Assembly: GCA_026014745.1 (NCBI GenBank)
Contig: JAOZHS010000001.1
Span: 434,001 to 498,000 of the forward strand
Direction of reading: 5' to 3'
Origin: Candidatus Bathyarchaeota archaeon
Lineage (GTDB): Archaea > Thermoproteota > Bathyarchaeia > Bathyarchaeales > Bathycorpusculaceae
DNA length: 64,000 bases
Made by a program: the position numbers and the translations under genes. Shown here piece after piece: positions 16,645-25,059 of the stretch (positions are counted from its first letter, which is position 1; every line of letters starts with the position of its first letter). The notes under the pieces are model-generated. The model saw only the letters and a program-made list of their open reading frames with translations. It ran no database searches and had not been told where the DNA came from.

Positions 16645-17157
16645 TTACCTTTCTTTTGATTTACCCCATCTCGCAACAAAATAGACTGCTCCACGCGCAA
16701 TTAACGAAGCGCCAATCAAAACCATTATCGAAGACCAAAACTGGAACCACCCCGTTACCGTGCCCGCCAAAAGGAACACGCTTGCAGTGTATGCGCCGCC
16801 GAGCCAAAACACCAAGTTACCTACTGTTTCAGATATGCGCCCAATCCGCGAATGCGCAACTAAACGCATCGCCAAAATGACTATTTGTAGGATGCCGATG
16901 CCTAACATGAAGTTCATGACGGCGGTGAATAAGCCCAGATGCATGGCGGGGTCTGCGGGAGCGGGTAGCACCAGATGGCTTGTGCCGCCCATGGGGAAAG
17001 AGTTGGTTGTAAAATCTTGGAAAAACGAGTTTACCTGCCCCACAAAGTCGGGGGTGGCGACGATGACCAAGCCTAAGGTTATAAAGAAGCCGCCTACCGC
17101 TAAAGCTGTAATTAAGCCCTCATAGAGGTTCCAGTCTTTGTCATGTTGGTGACCCAT
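16645..17157 (-). CDS. four-helix membrane protein of unknown function
   Basis: 170 residues with about four membrane helices (LITALAVGGFFITLGLVIV; LFTAVMNFMLGIGILQIVIL; LVFWLGGAYTASVFLL; SSIMVLIGASLIARGAVYF) and a His-containing N-terminus (MGHQHDKDW). The loop between helices 1 and 2 is long and probably external. I recognise no family. ATG start, with a TATA-like TATTATATTG on the minus strand about 40 bases upstream. It appears to be a single-gene unit, followed by the hairpin element. Confidence 0.7.
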   Translation of the reverse strand: MGHQHDKDWNLYEGLITALAVGGFFITLGLVIVATPDFVGQVNSFFQDFTTNSFPMGGTSHLVLPAPADPAMHLGLFTAVMNFMLGIGILQIVILAMRLVAHSRIGRISETVGNLVFWLGGAYTASVFLLAGTVTGWFQFWSSIMVLIGASLIARGAVYFVARWGKSKER

Positions 17158-17250
17158 AACTTTTCTCCCCAGTTCCCTTATGCGGCAAGTGGCAATATAA
17201 TACTTTGTTTCCTCTTTTCAACTTAACACAAGTTTAACCCTCAAACAATC

Positions 17251-17273
17251 AAACTGCTGCATCTGGGCAGTTT
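17251..17273 (+). promoter_or_regulatory. palindrome upstream of the reductase promoter
   Basis: AAACTGC, nine bases, GCAGTTT: a perfect 7-base inverted repeat. It ends 7 bases before the TATA box at 17281, the position where archaeal activators bind next to BRE/TATA. No other copy was noticed in the window. Confidence 0.5.
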
Positions 17274-17280
17274 CTGTACT

Positions 17281-17287
17281 TATATAA
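17281..17287 (+). promoter_or_regulatory. TATA box of the geranylgeranyl reductase gene
   Basis: TATATAA is centred about 27 bases before the ATG at 17311. The transcript is therefore expected to be leaderless or nearly so. Confidence 0.65.
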
Positions 17288-17310
17288 CGACAAGAATATA
17301 GTACGTTACA

Positions 17311-18546
17311 ATGAATCCACAAACAAAAAAACCCGCCGAAGTCATCGTGGTTGGCGCGGGACCAGTGGGCTCTTGGGCAGCACAGCATCTAGCCCAAAAA
17401 GACATAGACGTCACAATATACGAAGAACACCCCCACGTTGGCTTACCCTCTCATTGCGCAGGACACATAAGCATCCGAAGCCTCAAACGCATCGGCCTCT
17501 ACCCACTGCCTGAGGGCATAGTAGAAGCCCAGTTTTCTGCAGCCAACTTTTACTCCCCCGCAGGCTCAAAATTCTCGCTCAAGCTTTCCTGCCCAGTGAC
17601 GGCAGCGCTGAATCGAGCTAAACTGGACCAGTATCTGGCAGAAAAGGCAAAGGCTGCAGGAGCCAAGTTGATTTTGGATTCTCGGGTTCAATCGCTGTCA
17701 ATGGTCCGAGGGGCTGTTTGTGGCGTCAATGTGGAGACAGGCGGCGATGTGGCCACTGTTCCAGCTAAAATTGTACTCGACACTGAAGGCATCTCCTCGC
17801 GGTTGCTTCGCCAAACAGGCTTAACTACCCTAAACCGGGGCGGCTTGGTTTATGCTGTGGAAACCGAAGTTGACAACGTCCAAGATGTCGAATCTGATGC
17901 AGTCGAGGTTTATTTTGGCAAGGCCTATGCGCCAGGCTTCTACGGATGGCTCATCCCAAGACCCGACGGCACAGCCAAATTGGGATTAGCAACAAACAAG
18001 GGCGACCCCCGCAAATATCTCAAACGCCTCATGACCCAACACCCCGTCGCATCCAAACAACTCGCAAAAGCAAAAATAACCTCGGCAGGCTACCACGCCA
18101 TCACATTGGGCGGACCAATTCCCCAAGCTTACACCCATGGTTTTCTCGCAATAGGCGACTGCGCCTCACAAGTCAAACCCACAACAGGCGGAGGCGTCAT
18201 TTTTGGGTTAACTGCCGCCCAAGAAGCCGCATCAGTCGCCGCCGACGCACTCAAAAATGGTGATGTTTCAGCAAAGGCACTGCATGTCTATCAGCAACGT
18301 TGCAATAGCCTGTTTAACTTTGACTTTAGAGTTATGTTGCGGTTACGGCGGTTTTTGGATTCGCTTTCTGATGAGCGGCTTGATGAGATGTTGCGTGTCT
18401 GCGGAAAACTCGGAGTTGACAGCGCCCTCAAAGACGTGGATGAAATAGATTTCCAAGGCAAAATGTTGCTCTCAGCGGTGGGGAAACCTGCGATGGCAGT
18501 GGCGCTTGCCTATTTTGCGCTGCTCTATCTCTCTGCAAACCCTTAA
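17311..18546 (+). CDS. geranylgeranyl reductase family FAD enzyme
   Basis: 411 residues. The N-terminal Rossmann motif VVGAGPVGSWAA binds FAD. PSHCAGHIS is the conserved Cys-containing family motif, GFYGWLIPRPDG sits in the substrate cavity, and FLAIGDCASQVKPTTGGG is the second FAD-contacting motif. Family members reduce the double bonds of geranylgeranyl chains in archaeal ether lipids. Other prenyl substrates (menaquinone, dolichol) are possible. The C-terminal hydrophobic segment (MAVALAYFALLYLSA) may attach it to the membrane. It precedes pth2 by 33 bases. A CDP-archaeol synthase is encoded elsewhere in the window (41074). Confidence 0.9.
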   Translation: MNPQTKKPAEVIVVGAGPVGSWAAQHLAQKDIDVTIYEEHPHVGLPSHCAGHISIRSLKRIGLYPLPEGIVEAQFSAANFYSPAGSKFSLKLSCPVTAALNRAKLDQYLAEKAKAAGAKLILDSRVQSLSMVRGAVCGVNVETGGDVATVPAKIVLDTEGISSRLLRQTGLTTLNRGGLVYAVETEVDNVQDVESDAVEVYFGKAYAPGFYGWLIPRPDGTAKLGLATNKGDPRKYLKRLMTQHPVASKQLAKAKITSAGYHAITLGGPIPQAYTHGFLAIGDCASQVKPTTGGGVIFGLTAAQEAASVAADALKNGDVSAKALHVYQQRCNSLFNFDFRVMLRLRRFLDSLSDERLDEMLRVCGKLGVDSALKDVDEIDFQGKMLLSAVGKPAMAVALAYFALLYLSANP

Positions 18547-18579
18547 AATCCCCCACGCCAACATAGAAGCAGATAACGC

Positions 18580-18942
18580 ATGTGCGAATTTGAATACAAA
18601 CAGGTCCTTGTTTTCCGAACCGATTTACAGATGAGCAAAGGCAAAATCGCAGCCCAAGCAGGTCACGCAGCCATATCCTCAGCGCAAGACGCCTTTAGCC
18701 GCCACAAGAAATGGTATGAGGCGTGGCTTTATGAGGGGCAAAAGAAGGTTGCGGTGAAAGTTGCTAACGAAGAGGAACTTGGCGCAGTTGAGGAAGAAGC
18801 CGACAGGCTGGGGCTGCCACATGCACTCATCATTGACCGTGGCTTAACGGAGGTTCCAGAAGGCACCGTAACCTGCCTCGGCATTGGTCCCGCGCCGTCG
18901 GCTATGATTGATAGGGTTACGGGTAACCTCAAGTTGTTGTAG
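18580..18942 (+). CDS. pth2: peptidyl-tRNA hydrolase, archaeal type 2
   Basis: 120 residues, the normal Pth2 length. The signature LQMSKGKIAAQAGHAA carries the catalytic Lys/His region. ALIIDRGLTEVPEGTVTCLG and GPAPSAMIDRVTGNLKLL complete the family fold. It recycles tRNA from prematurely released peptidyl-tRNA. It sits between the lipid reductase and truD and is probably co-transcribed with truD, whose start follows its stop by 9 bases. Confidence 0.95.
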   Translation: MCEFEYKQVLVFRTDLQMSKGKIAAQAGHAAISSAQDAFSRHKKWYEAWLYEGQKKVAVKVANEEELGAVEEEADRLGLPHALIIDRGLTEVPEGTVTCLGIGPAPSAMIDRVTGNLKLL

Positions 18943-18951
18943 GCGATTTTT

Positions 18952-20322
18952 GTGGTTTCTGAGGTTGATAGGCTTTTAGGTATGGATGCCTACGGCACCT
19001 CAACGTTAGGTGTCGGCGGCGTCATCAAAGAGGCAGTGGACGATTTCGTAGTGGAGGAAGTGCTAGTCGATGGCTCTGTAGCCGACATCAATGGCACGGT
19101 GCCTCCCAAAGTTTTGGGTTCCACGGTGCAGCGTCAGCGGTTTTTGCTCTGTGTTCTTGTTAAACGGAATTGGGATACCTTCATAGCAGTCAAGAACGTT
19201 GCCAAAAGCTTAGGCATCGACCAGAAACGGGTCCAGTTCGCGGGGATAAAAGACGCCAAAGCCATAACCGCTCAGCACATAACTCTTGAAAACGTCACAT
19301 TCGAAGAAGCCGCAAAAATCGATGTCAAAGACGTGCAGGTCAACCCTATCGGCTACATTCGAGAGATGCTTTCTCTTTTCTACTTGTTAGGTAACCATTT
19401 CACAATAACCGTCAAACACCTCAACCTCAACGAAACCGAACTCCGAGATCAAATCAGCCAAACCCAACAGCAAATCGCAACCGTTGGGGGTGTTGCAAAC
19501 TTTTTTGGGCATCAACGCTTCGGCACCACCCGCCCCATAACGCATCTGGTGGGCAAAGCGCTACGACAAGGCAATTTCCGTGAGGCGGCGATGCTGTTTT
19601 TGGCTAAGCCCAGCCCGTATGAACATCCTGCGTCAAGGCAAGCCCGAACCGAACTCCAAGAAACCCAAGATTTTGCCCAAGCAGCTCAACATTTTCCTAA
19701 ACAGCTCCGTTTCGAACGCCTAATGCTTATACACTTAGCAGAGCACCCTGACGATTTTGTTGGTGCATTTCGCAGGTTGCCGCCGAAGCTTCAGGCGCTT
19801 TTTGTCCAAGCCTACCAGTCCTACCTGTTTAACTGCTTTCTAAGTGAACGGCTCAAGCGTGGGTTGCGCATTGATGAGGCTGTAGAGGGCGATTTTGTGG
19901 TTGGCGTGGAACGCTCGGGGCTGCCCTTGACGAGTATCGAGAAGTCGGCTACGGCGCAGAATCTAGAGCAGGTGAACACTCAGATTAAGGCGGGCAGGTT
20001 GCGGGTCGCGTTGCCGATTGTGGGTTTTAAGCAAAAACTCTCTGCTGGCGTTATGGGCGATTTAGAGGCGACAGTTTTGCAAAAAGAAGGCGTAACTGCT
20101 GAGCAGACATGGAACAATGAACTATCCCGTGTCGGCGGCAAAGGCGGACTACGCGCGGTTATCTCGCCAGTAACCAACTTTACCCTACAAAAAATATCCC
20201 CCGACTCAGCAGAGGGTGACTTGGCGGTGCAGTTCTCGTTTAGGTTGCTGCGGGGTTCCTACGCGACTGTGGTGCTTCGCGAATTGATGAAGCCTCACGA
20301 TGTGGTTGGTGCAGGTTTCTAA
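18952..20322 (+). CDS. truD: tRNA pseudouridine synthase D
   Basis: 456 residues. The catalytic motif FAGIKDAKAITAQ contains the essential Asp. GGVANFFGHQRFG and LFVQAYQSYLFN are the other TruD landmarks. It forms pseudouridine 13 in tRNA. The GTG at 18952 is 9 bases from the end of pth2. A later ATG at codon 11 (MDAYGTST) is a possible alternative, with homology starting near GGVIKEAVDDFVVEE. Confidence 0.94.
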   Translation: MVSEVDRLLGMDAYGTSTLGVGGVIKEAVDDFVVEEVLVDGSVADINGTVPPKVLGSTVQRQRFLLCVLVKRNWDTFIAVKNVAKSLGIDQKRVQFAGIKDAKAITAQHITLENVTFEEAAKIDVKDVQVNPIGYIREMLSLFYLLGNHFTITVKHLNLNETELRDQISQTQQQIATVGGVANFFGHQRFGTTRPITHLVGKALRQGNFREAAMLFLAKPSPYEHPASRQARTELQETQDFAQAAQHFPKQLRFERLMLIHLAEHPDDFVGAFRRLPPKLQALFVQAYQSYLFNCFLSERLKRGLRIDEAVEGDFVVGVERSGLPLTSIEKSATAQNLEQVNTQIKAGRLRVALPIVGFKQKLSAGVMGDLEATVLQKEGVTAEQTWNNELSRVGGKGGLRAVISPVTNFTLQKISPDSAEGDLAVQFSFRLLRGSYATVVLRELMKPHDVVGAGF

Positions 20323-20390
20323 GCTTGCTTGCTGGGGTGGAGAGGTAACTTTGATAAGGTTGTTTTATTCTTTTTTTGTAGGAATTTCTT

Positions 20391-20951
20391 TTGGAAAAGA
20401 ACCCCTCCCGAGAATGCGTCATTCCTATCCATAAGCCAAACCGAAAAGAATACGTGTTCTTCTTCGTCACAGGCATAGTGGTCAGTATCCCGTTTGCCGT
20501 GTTCTATGAGGGCCTTTTCCCAACAGGGGTGCCTGCGATTTTGTTGATTGTGGTTGTGGCACCCTTCATCGAGGAACTCGCCAAAGTATTTCCCCTGTTT
20601 TATCGTCACGGCGAAACCGAACGCTCCTTGGTCTCGTTGGGTATTCTTATCGGGTTAGGGTTTGGCGTTTCAGAATTCTTCATCTACGTCTTAAACGGCG
20701 CTCCACTCCTTGCCCGCATACCCGGCATCGTTTTTCATGCATCCAGCGCAGGCATAACCGCCTATGGCATAGCTAAAAAGAACCCTCTCCCCTACTATCT
20801 GCTTGCGGTGTCTTTGCATATGCTTAACAATTTCTTTGCGGTCGTTGGCGACTTTTACACGGTGATTATTCAGGCATTGGTCTTGGCTTCTGCCTATCTG
20901 CTGTCATGGCGATATTATCATCGCGCTTCAAAAGACAAAATTGTGGTTTAG
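20391..20951 (+). CDS. PrsW-family membrane protein (putative intramembrane protease)
   Basis: 186 residues with about five membrane helices. The signature of PrsW/CAAX-like glutamic proteases is present: the EE pair in APFIEELAKVFPL, a Glu in GFGVSEFFIYVL, HASSAG in the following helix, and a His/Asn pair (LHMLNNFF) near the C-terminus. PrsW cleaves anti-sigma factors in Bacillus; the archaeal target is unknown. The start is TTG at 20391 after a GTAGGAATT ribosome-binding region. It ends in a 4-base convergent overlap with nadM. Confidence 0.8.
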   Translation: MEKNPSRECVIPIHKPNRKEYVFFFVTGIVVSIPFAVFYEGLFPTGVPAILLIVVVAPFIEELAKVFPLFYRHGETERSLVSLGILIGLGFGVSEFFIYVLNGAPLLARIPGIVFHASSAGITAYGIAKKNPLPYYLLAVSLHMLNNFFAVVGDFYTVIIQALVLASAYLLSWRYYHRASKDKIVV

Positions 20952-21472
20952 CCCTTGTCGCTGCGTGCTAAATCCCGTAGCCGATTAACTCCGTCGATTT
21001 CGCGTATGTAGTCTGCGACGCTCTGGGGAACGACTTCGTTCCAACTGATGTTTTTTAGCATTTTTTCTCGGACCAACGTGGAACTGTATACTTGTCGGTC
21101 GAAGAGGGGAATCTCGTTAACTTGGTAGCCTGCCTCCATGAATAATCGTCTTGAGAGGGGCTCATTAGAGTAAACTACGTTAAATTTTGGGGTGTAGCCT
21201 TCAACTGCGCTAACCCATAGCATATGTAGGTGGACGTCGGGGACGGGTACAATCCAAATTTTTGAGAGATCCACTTTGGCTTCGTCGAGGGCTCGTCGCA
21301 CCATAACTAACCGTTCGCCAGCGGTGAAGGGGTCGTGGATGTTGTGGCTGTACTGGGCGCTGCCGATAACAATGACTAACTCATCAACTTTTTGAAGGAC
21401 GTATTTGATGGCGTCTAGGTGTCCTCGATGGAACGGTTGAAACCTGCCTACGTAGAGGCCTCGATTAACCAA
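20948..21472 (-). CDS. nadM: nicotinamide-nucleotide adenylyltransferase
   Basis: 174 residues, archaeal NadM length. The nucleotidyltransferase motif GRFQPFHRGHLDAI is at the N-terminus, and the second motif is seen in VYSSTLVREKML (the ISSTxIR equivalent). It makes NAD from NMN and ATP. The ATG start is at 21472. Another NAD gene (nadC) lies about 3.6 kb away, but the two are not in one operon. Confidence 0.95.
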   Translation of the reverse strand: MVNRGLYVGRFQPFHRGHLDAIKYVLQKVDELVIVIGSAQYSHNIHDPFTAGERLVMVRRALDEAKVDLSKIWIVPVPDVHLHMLWVSAVEGYTPKFNVVYSNEPLSRRLFMEAGYQVNEIPLFDRQVYSSTLVREKMLKNISWNEVVPQSVADYIREIDGVNRLRDLARSDKG

Positions 21473-21526
21473 GCTTGCTTCCTCAAATGGAAGGGTAGAT
21501 TCGGCGCATTTATGATTTGCGATTGC

Positions 21527-22129
21527 CTATCCCCAGAGTTGTAGTCCTTGTATGGTTTTTAGGGTACATTCCGCTGGGTAAACGGTTAGACTGTTTCCGT
21601 TGACTGGTACCTTCTTTGGTTCGGTGTAGCCTCTTTTTTCGCGGTAGAGCAGTTCTGCTTTGAGTTTTAATCCCATTCCGTAGCCGCCCAAAGAAAAATC
21701 AGATTTAACCACCCGATGACAGGGTATCAATGGCGCAAAGGGGTTGGCAGCCATCACGTTGCCGACTGCGCGGGAACCTCCACCAACGGCGTGGGCTAAA
21801 GCGCCATAGGCGGTTATGTAGCCTGGGGGGATGGCTGCGGTGGCTTGGAGCACTTTTTTTGTGTAGGGGGGTAGTTTGTCCATGGCTAAATTGTATGTGG
21901 CGTGGGGGTCTTTGCCGTCGTAGACTTCTTTTAGTGTGGCTAAGACGTCTTTGGCTAAGTTTGAAGGGTTATGGAAAACTTGGAAGGGATAATTAAAGGG
22001 CAAATGTTCTAAGATGCTGTTTAGGGCTGCTTCTTCTGTGGTGTTAAAGGTGGTGGTGAGGATTTGTTGTTGGTTGAGGGCTACGGCAAACCATGTGTCG
22101 GTGAAGGTCTGCACATAAATTTCTATCAT
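21527..22129 (-). CDS. ogt: methylated-DNA-protein cysteine methyltransferase
   Basis: 200 residues. The acceptor cysteine lies in PLIPCHRVVKSD. The DNA-binding helix is PPGYITAYGALAHAVGGGSRAVGNVM (split here by function: recognition helix then Arg finger), and GGYGMGLKLKAELL is the C-terminal signature. The N-terminal domain is of the MGMT alpha/beta type. It repairs O6-alkylguanine by a single suicide transfer. ATG at 22129; it follows the small zinc-finger gene at 22174, with which it may share a transcript. Confidence 0.94.
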   Translation of the reverse strand: MIEIYVQTFTDTWFAVALNQQQILTTTFNTTEEAALNSILEHLPFNYPFQVFHNPSNLAKDVLATLKEVYDGKDPHATYNLAMDKLPPYTKKVLQATAAIPPGYITAYGALAHAVGGGSRAVGNVMAANPFAPLIPCHRVVKSDFSLGGYGMGLKLKAELLYREKRGYTEPKKVPVNGNSLTVYPAECTLKTIQGLQLWG

Positions 22130-22173
22130 GTCTGCTGGGGCCTTCTATCCACTGAAGGGGCGGTGATTTATGT

Positions 22174-22344
22174 TTAAAAGTTTCTGCGATAAAACCCTGT
22201 TCCGTTTGAGCATTCCATGCAGGTGCACACCAACTGCACATTGTCCAGTGAAGGCTTGGCGACGAACAAACTCTTCGGGGTAACGGCAACATAGCCGATG
22301 GGTTTTCCACATTTTTGGCACTTTAACTGTTTCGGCTCACTCAT
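22174..22344 (-). CDS. small zinc-finger protein (56 residues)
   Basis: ATG at 22344, TAA at 22174. The protein begins MSEPKQLKCQKCGKPIG and has a second knuckle CTCMEC before NGTGFYRRNF, so four to five cysteines can hold one zinc. It is too short for most gene callers but has good coding character and precedes the MGMT gene on the same strand by 44 bases. It is divergent from the proteasome beta gene, with alternating AACC/GGTT repeats between them. The function is unknown to me. Confidence 0.75.
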   Translation of the reverse strand: MSEPKQLKCQKCGKPIGYVAVTPKSLFVAKPSLDNVQLVCTCMECSNGTGFYRRNF

Positions 22345-22360
22345 CTATGCCACTTCAACT

Positions 22361-22384
22361 AACCTATAATGGTTATAAGTAACC
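22361..22384. promoter_or_regulatory. alternating AACC/GGTT repeats in a divergent promoter
   Basis: AACC at 22361, GGTT at 22371 and AACC at 22381 are spaced exactly one helical turn apart, giving two overlapping palindromes (AACC-6-GGTT and GGTTA-4-TAACC). The site lies between the small zinc-finger gene (minus) and psmB (plus), within 20 bases of the former's start. It looks like an operator. Confidence 0.45.
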
Positions 22385-22428
22385 TTAATAGATTGTCTTG
22401 TGTATAGACAACGAGCAAGGCGAAATTT

Positions 22429-23136
22429 ATGGAAAGATATGGACCACAATTACCTAATTTACCTCAAATTCCGCAAATTCCACTGATGCCGCTGGCTCAA
22501 GACGCCCAACAACAGGCGCAGCCCAATCAAGCACAGCAAGGCGGCCCATGGATGCCCGGCGCTACCACCATTGGCATTGTATTCAAAGACGGAGTTATCT
22601 TAGCCGCTGAAAAGAGAGTCACATATGGCTACTTCATTATGAGTCGTGGCGGCAAAAAAGTTTTCAAAGTCACAGACCGCATCGGCGTCGCCTGTGCAGG
22701 TCTAGTCGGCGACATGCAAATTCTCGCCCGAGAAATGGAAGCCCAAACCAACCTCTACAACATGGACGTTGGACGCGGCATAAGTGTACGTTCCGCATCA
22801 AAACTTTTAGCTAACGTGCTTTTTAACCGTCGCTACTCGCCCTTATTTGCACAAACAATCGTTGGCGGCGTAGACGAAGAAGGACCCTCAATCTACATCC
22901 TTGACGTTTTAGGCTCCCTCATCCCTGACAAATATGCAGTGGTGGGCTCAGGAACCGAAATCGCCATGGGCGTCGTTGAAGAGGGCTACAAAGATGATTT
23001 GACTGAAGAAGAAGCCAAAGCCCTCGTGAAACGAGCAGTCAAATCCGCGATTAGTCGAGATTCAATGAGCGGCGACGGCTTAGACCTGCTTATCATAACA
23101 AAAGCAGGCGTAACTGAAGAATCCATAAAGTTTTAA
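22429..23136 (+). CDS. psmB: proteasome beta-type subunit lacking the catalytic Thr1
   Basis: 235 residues with an unusual Pro/Gln-rich leader (residues 1-43). Aligning GATTIGIVFKDGVILAAEKR with the Thermoplasma beta start (TTTVGI...) places Ala where the nucleophile Thr1 should be. E17 (in AAEKR) and K33 (GGKKVF) are kept, as is SRDSMSGDGLDL. Crenarchaeal PsmB1, with ATAVG at the same place, is known as a non-catalytic partner of an active beta. This gene is therefore probably structural or regulatory, and the catalytic beta must be encoded elsewhere. The alpha subunit is at 54539. ATG follows AAGGCG by 6 bases. Confidence 0.9.
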   Translation: MERYGPQLPNLPQIPQIPLMPLAQDAQQQAQPNQAQQGGPWMPGATTIGIVFKDGVILAAEKRVTYGYFIMSRGGKKVFKVTDRIGVACAGLVGDMQILAREMEAQTNLYNMDVGRGISVRSASKLLANVLFNRRYSPLFAQTIVGGVDEEGPSIYILDVLGSLIPDKYAVVGSGTEIAMGVVEEGYKDDLTEEEAKALVKRAVKSAISRDSMSGDGLDLLIITKAGVTEESIKF

Positions 23137-23151
23137 CCTCCTTTTCCCTTT

Positions 23152-23829
23152 TTGAATAATATCGTTTCGCTGGTTGAGCAGCGCATAGGTATGGATTATA
23201 TGTCGTTTGACCTAACGCTTGAGGAAGGAAAATTTTTAATTACTCTAGCCCGAAGCACCGTTAAGCAGTATCTTGAAGACGCAAAAATCGCCAAGCCGCC
23301 TGTTGACACTCCAAAAAAGATGTTTCAACCCTGCGGCGTTTTCGTCACTATTAACACGCAGAGAAACGGTGAAAAAGAACTTCGGGGCTGCATCGGTTAT
23401 CCTTATCCGACGAACGCGCTTGTGGAAGCAGTTATCGCCTCAGCGATTAGCGCCGCCACCGAGGACCCACGTTTTGAACCTCTTGAACCTGAAGAACTCG
23501 ATAACGTGGTTTTCGAAGTTAGCGTGTTGACGCCGCCAGAGCTTATCCAAACCGATAACCCGAAAGAATACCTAAACAAAGTCAACATTGGCGAAGACGG
23601 TCTAATTGTTGAACGTGGACCTTACAAGGGGCTTCTTTTGCCACAGGTTCCTGTGGAATGGGGCTGGGGCAGCGAAGAGTTTCTTTGTCAATGCTGCATG
23701 AAGGCAGGCCTACCGCCTGATAGTTGGTTAACTAAAAATGCGAAAATCTACAAGTTCCACGCCATCGTATTTGATGAAGAAACCCCCCATGGGAAAGTAA
23801 AACGGCTTACTCTAACTAAACCTGCTTAA
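23152..23829 (+). CDS. AMMECR1-domain protein
   Basis: The AMMECR1 core is clear: LTLEEGKFLITLARSTV at the start, the signature ELRGCIGYPYP in the middle, SAATEDPRFEPL after it, and VPVEWGWGSEEFLCQCCMKAG (conserved WxxxEFL region) near the end. The function of the family is unsettled, though it is near-universal in archaea and eukaryotes. The start is not firm: TTG 23152 gives 225 residues, while ATG 23191 or 23200 would begin closer to the conserved region. It follows psmB by 15 bases and probably shares its transcript. Confidence 0.88.
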   Translation: MNNIVSLVEQRIGMDYMSFDLTLEEGKFLITLARSTVKQYLEDAKIAKPPVDTPKKMFQPCGVFVTINTQRNGEKELRGCIGYPYPTNALVEAVIASAISAATEDPRFEPLEPEELDNVVFEVSVLTPPELIQTDNPKEYLNKVNIGEDGLIVERGPYKGLLLPQVPVEWGWGSEEFLCQCCMKAGLPPDSWLTKNAKIYKFHAIVFDEETPHGKVKRLTLTKPA

Positions 23830-24965
23830 TCCAGCATGGTTTCCACGATTTCTGTGGCTCTATCCAACCCTCGATGGCGACTTGAAAACTCAGACATTGC
23901 TTCCGCGTGTTTTGTATAGGCATCCAAGTTTTTCTCCATTTCATTTACGGCTTTTTCTACTTGCTTTTTGTTTTTAGCCATGATAGAGCAGTTTAGGTCT
24001 GCAAGTTTAGCTGCGTTCCCTTCCTGTTCAGGTTGAGTGGGGATGCAGATGCTGGGTTTGCCGTATTTTATGGTTTCAAAACAGGTTGCGTGTCCACCGC
24101 TAAAAATCACGAACTTCGCGTTCCGCATGGCTTGCTGGCGTTCCTCAGCGGATAGCCATGTGTGGAGTTCAAAATTGCCGATTTTAGCAGAAACCTTCTT
24201 GCCAGGGGTACCTAAGCTGATTATGCATTTGGTTTTCACTTTCTCCATAACGGGGAGAAGTGTTTTTATGACTTTGCCGCGGGTCCCGACAGGTCCGCTA
24301 ATGGGGACAAAAATATGGTCTTGACCTCCCCTCTCGACGGCGGTGTCCACAAAACTGCCGACATACTCGAGTTTGTCACCCAGTTTCATGTCTTGGAGGT
24401 TCCCGATGTTGTATTCGGATACCGTGTATGGCGGTGGATTGTCGGGTATTACGATTTTGGTGGCTTTTTTGACGTATCGTTCCACGAGGCGTTCGCCGGG
24501 ATTCAAAAACGAAGAAAAGCCATAGCTGGGCCTTATCATGTTAGCGATGTAGAGTGAGGGGATGCGCCAGCGTTGTGCAAGGCGAAGCGCGTTGATGTCG
24601 CCATCAGCAATCAAAACGTCTGGTGCCAATTCAAGTATGTTTTCGCGAAGGTCATAGTAGCGGTGGATGGTTTCCATAGCGTTGGAGCTTTTCATCTCCA
24701 GCCTATTTTGCTCCAAATTAAACAGCGGCAACGGCAAGAACAAATTAAGTAACGACGCCGAAGTCAAAATACCATACGCATTCTCATACCATGAAATGGG
24801 CGTGCATTTGTGAACGTTGGGAAACTCTTTTTGCAGCAGCTCATAGGCTTTGCCTCCCGAGAAAAACGTCATTTCGTGCCCATGCCGACTCAGTCGTTTC
24901 CCTAAGGGGATTATTCGCGAAACGTGGCCTAAACCGAGTTCAGCGCAGGTTAAGAGCAGCCGCAT
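23826..24965 (-). CDS. MurG/GT28-like glycosyltransferase (GT-B fold)
   Basis: 379 residues. The N-terminal glycine-rich loop CAELGLGHVSRIIPLGK is typical of GT-B enzymes of the MurG/UDP-glycosyltransferase type. In the C-terminal half, IFSGGHATCFETIKYGKPSICIP is the donor-nucleotide-binding segment (GG...E...P). It transfers a sugar from a nucleotide donor to a lipid, protein or small molecule; the acceptor is unknown. It is convergent with AMMECR1 (4-base overlap) and divergent from nadC. No membrane helix is obvious. Confidence 0.8.
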   Translation of the reverse strand: MRLLLTCAELGLGHVSRIIPLGKRLSRHGHEMTFFSGGKAYELLQKEFPNVHKCTPISWYENAYGILTSASLLNLFLPLPLFNLEQNRLEMKSSNAMETIHRYYDLRENILELAPDVLIADGDINALRLAQRWRIPSLYIANMIRPSYGFSSFLNPGERLVERYVKKATKIVIPDNPPPYTVSEYNIGNLQDMKLGDKLEYVGSFVDTAVERGGQDHIFVPISGPVGTRGKVIKTLLPVMEKVKTKCIISLGTPGKKVSAKIGNFELHTWLSAEERQQAMRNAKFVIFSGGHATCFETIKYGKPSICIPTQPEQEGNAAKLADLNCSIMAKNKKQVEKAVNEMEKNLDAYTKHAEAMSEFSSRHRGLDRATEIVETMLD

Positions 24966-25059
24966 AAAAAATAGTTAAGGCATGACGGTATTTGAACTAT
25001 AGCTTGCTTTACCCTAAGAAAAGGAAGCGTTTTTAGCTTAAGTTACGTCTGTAGAAAGT

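Noticed and set aside
24315-24557. Plus-strand frames over the GT28-like gene
   Set aside because: Shadow frames; the minus-strand protein has clear family motifs throughout.
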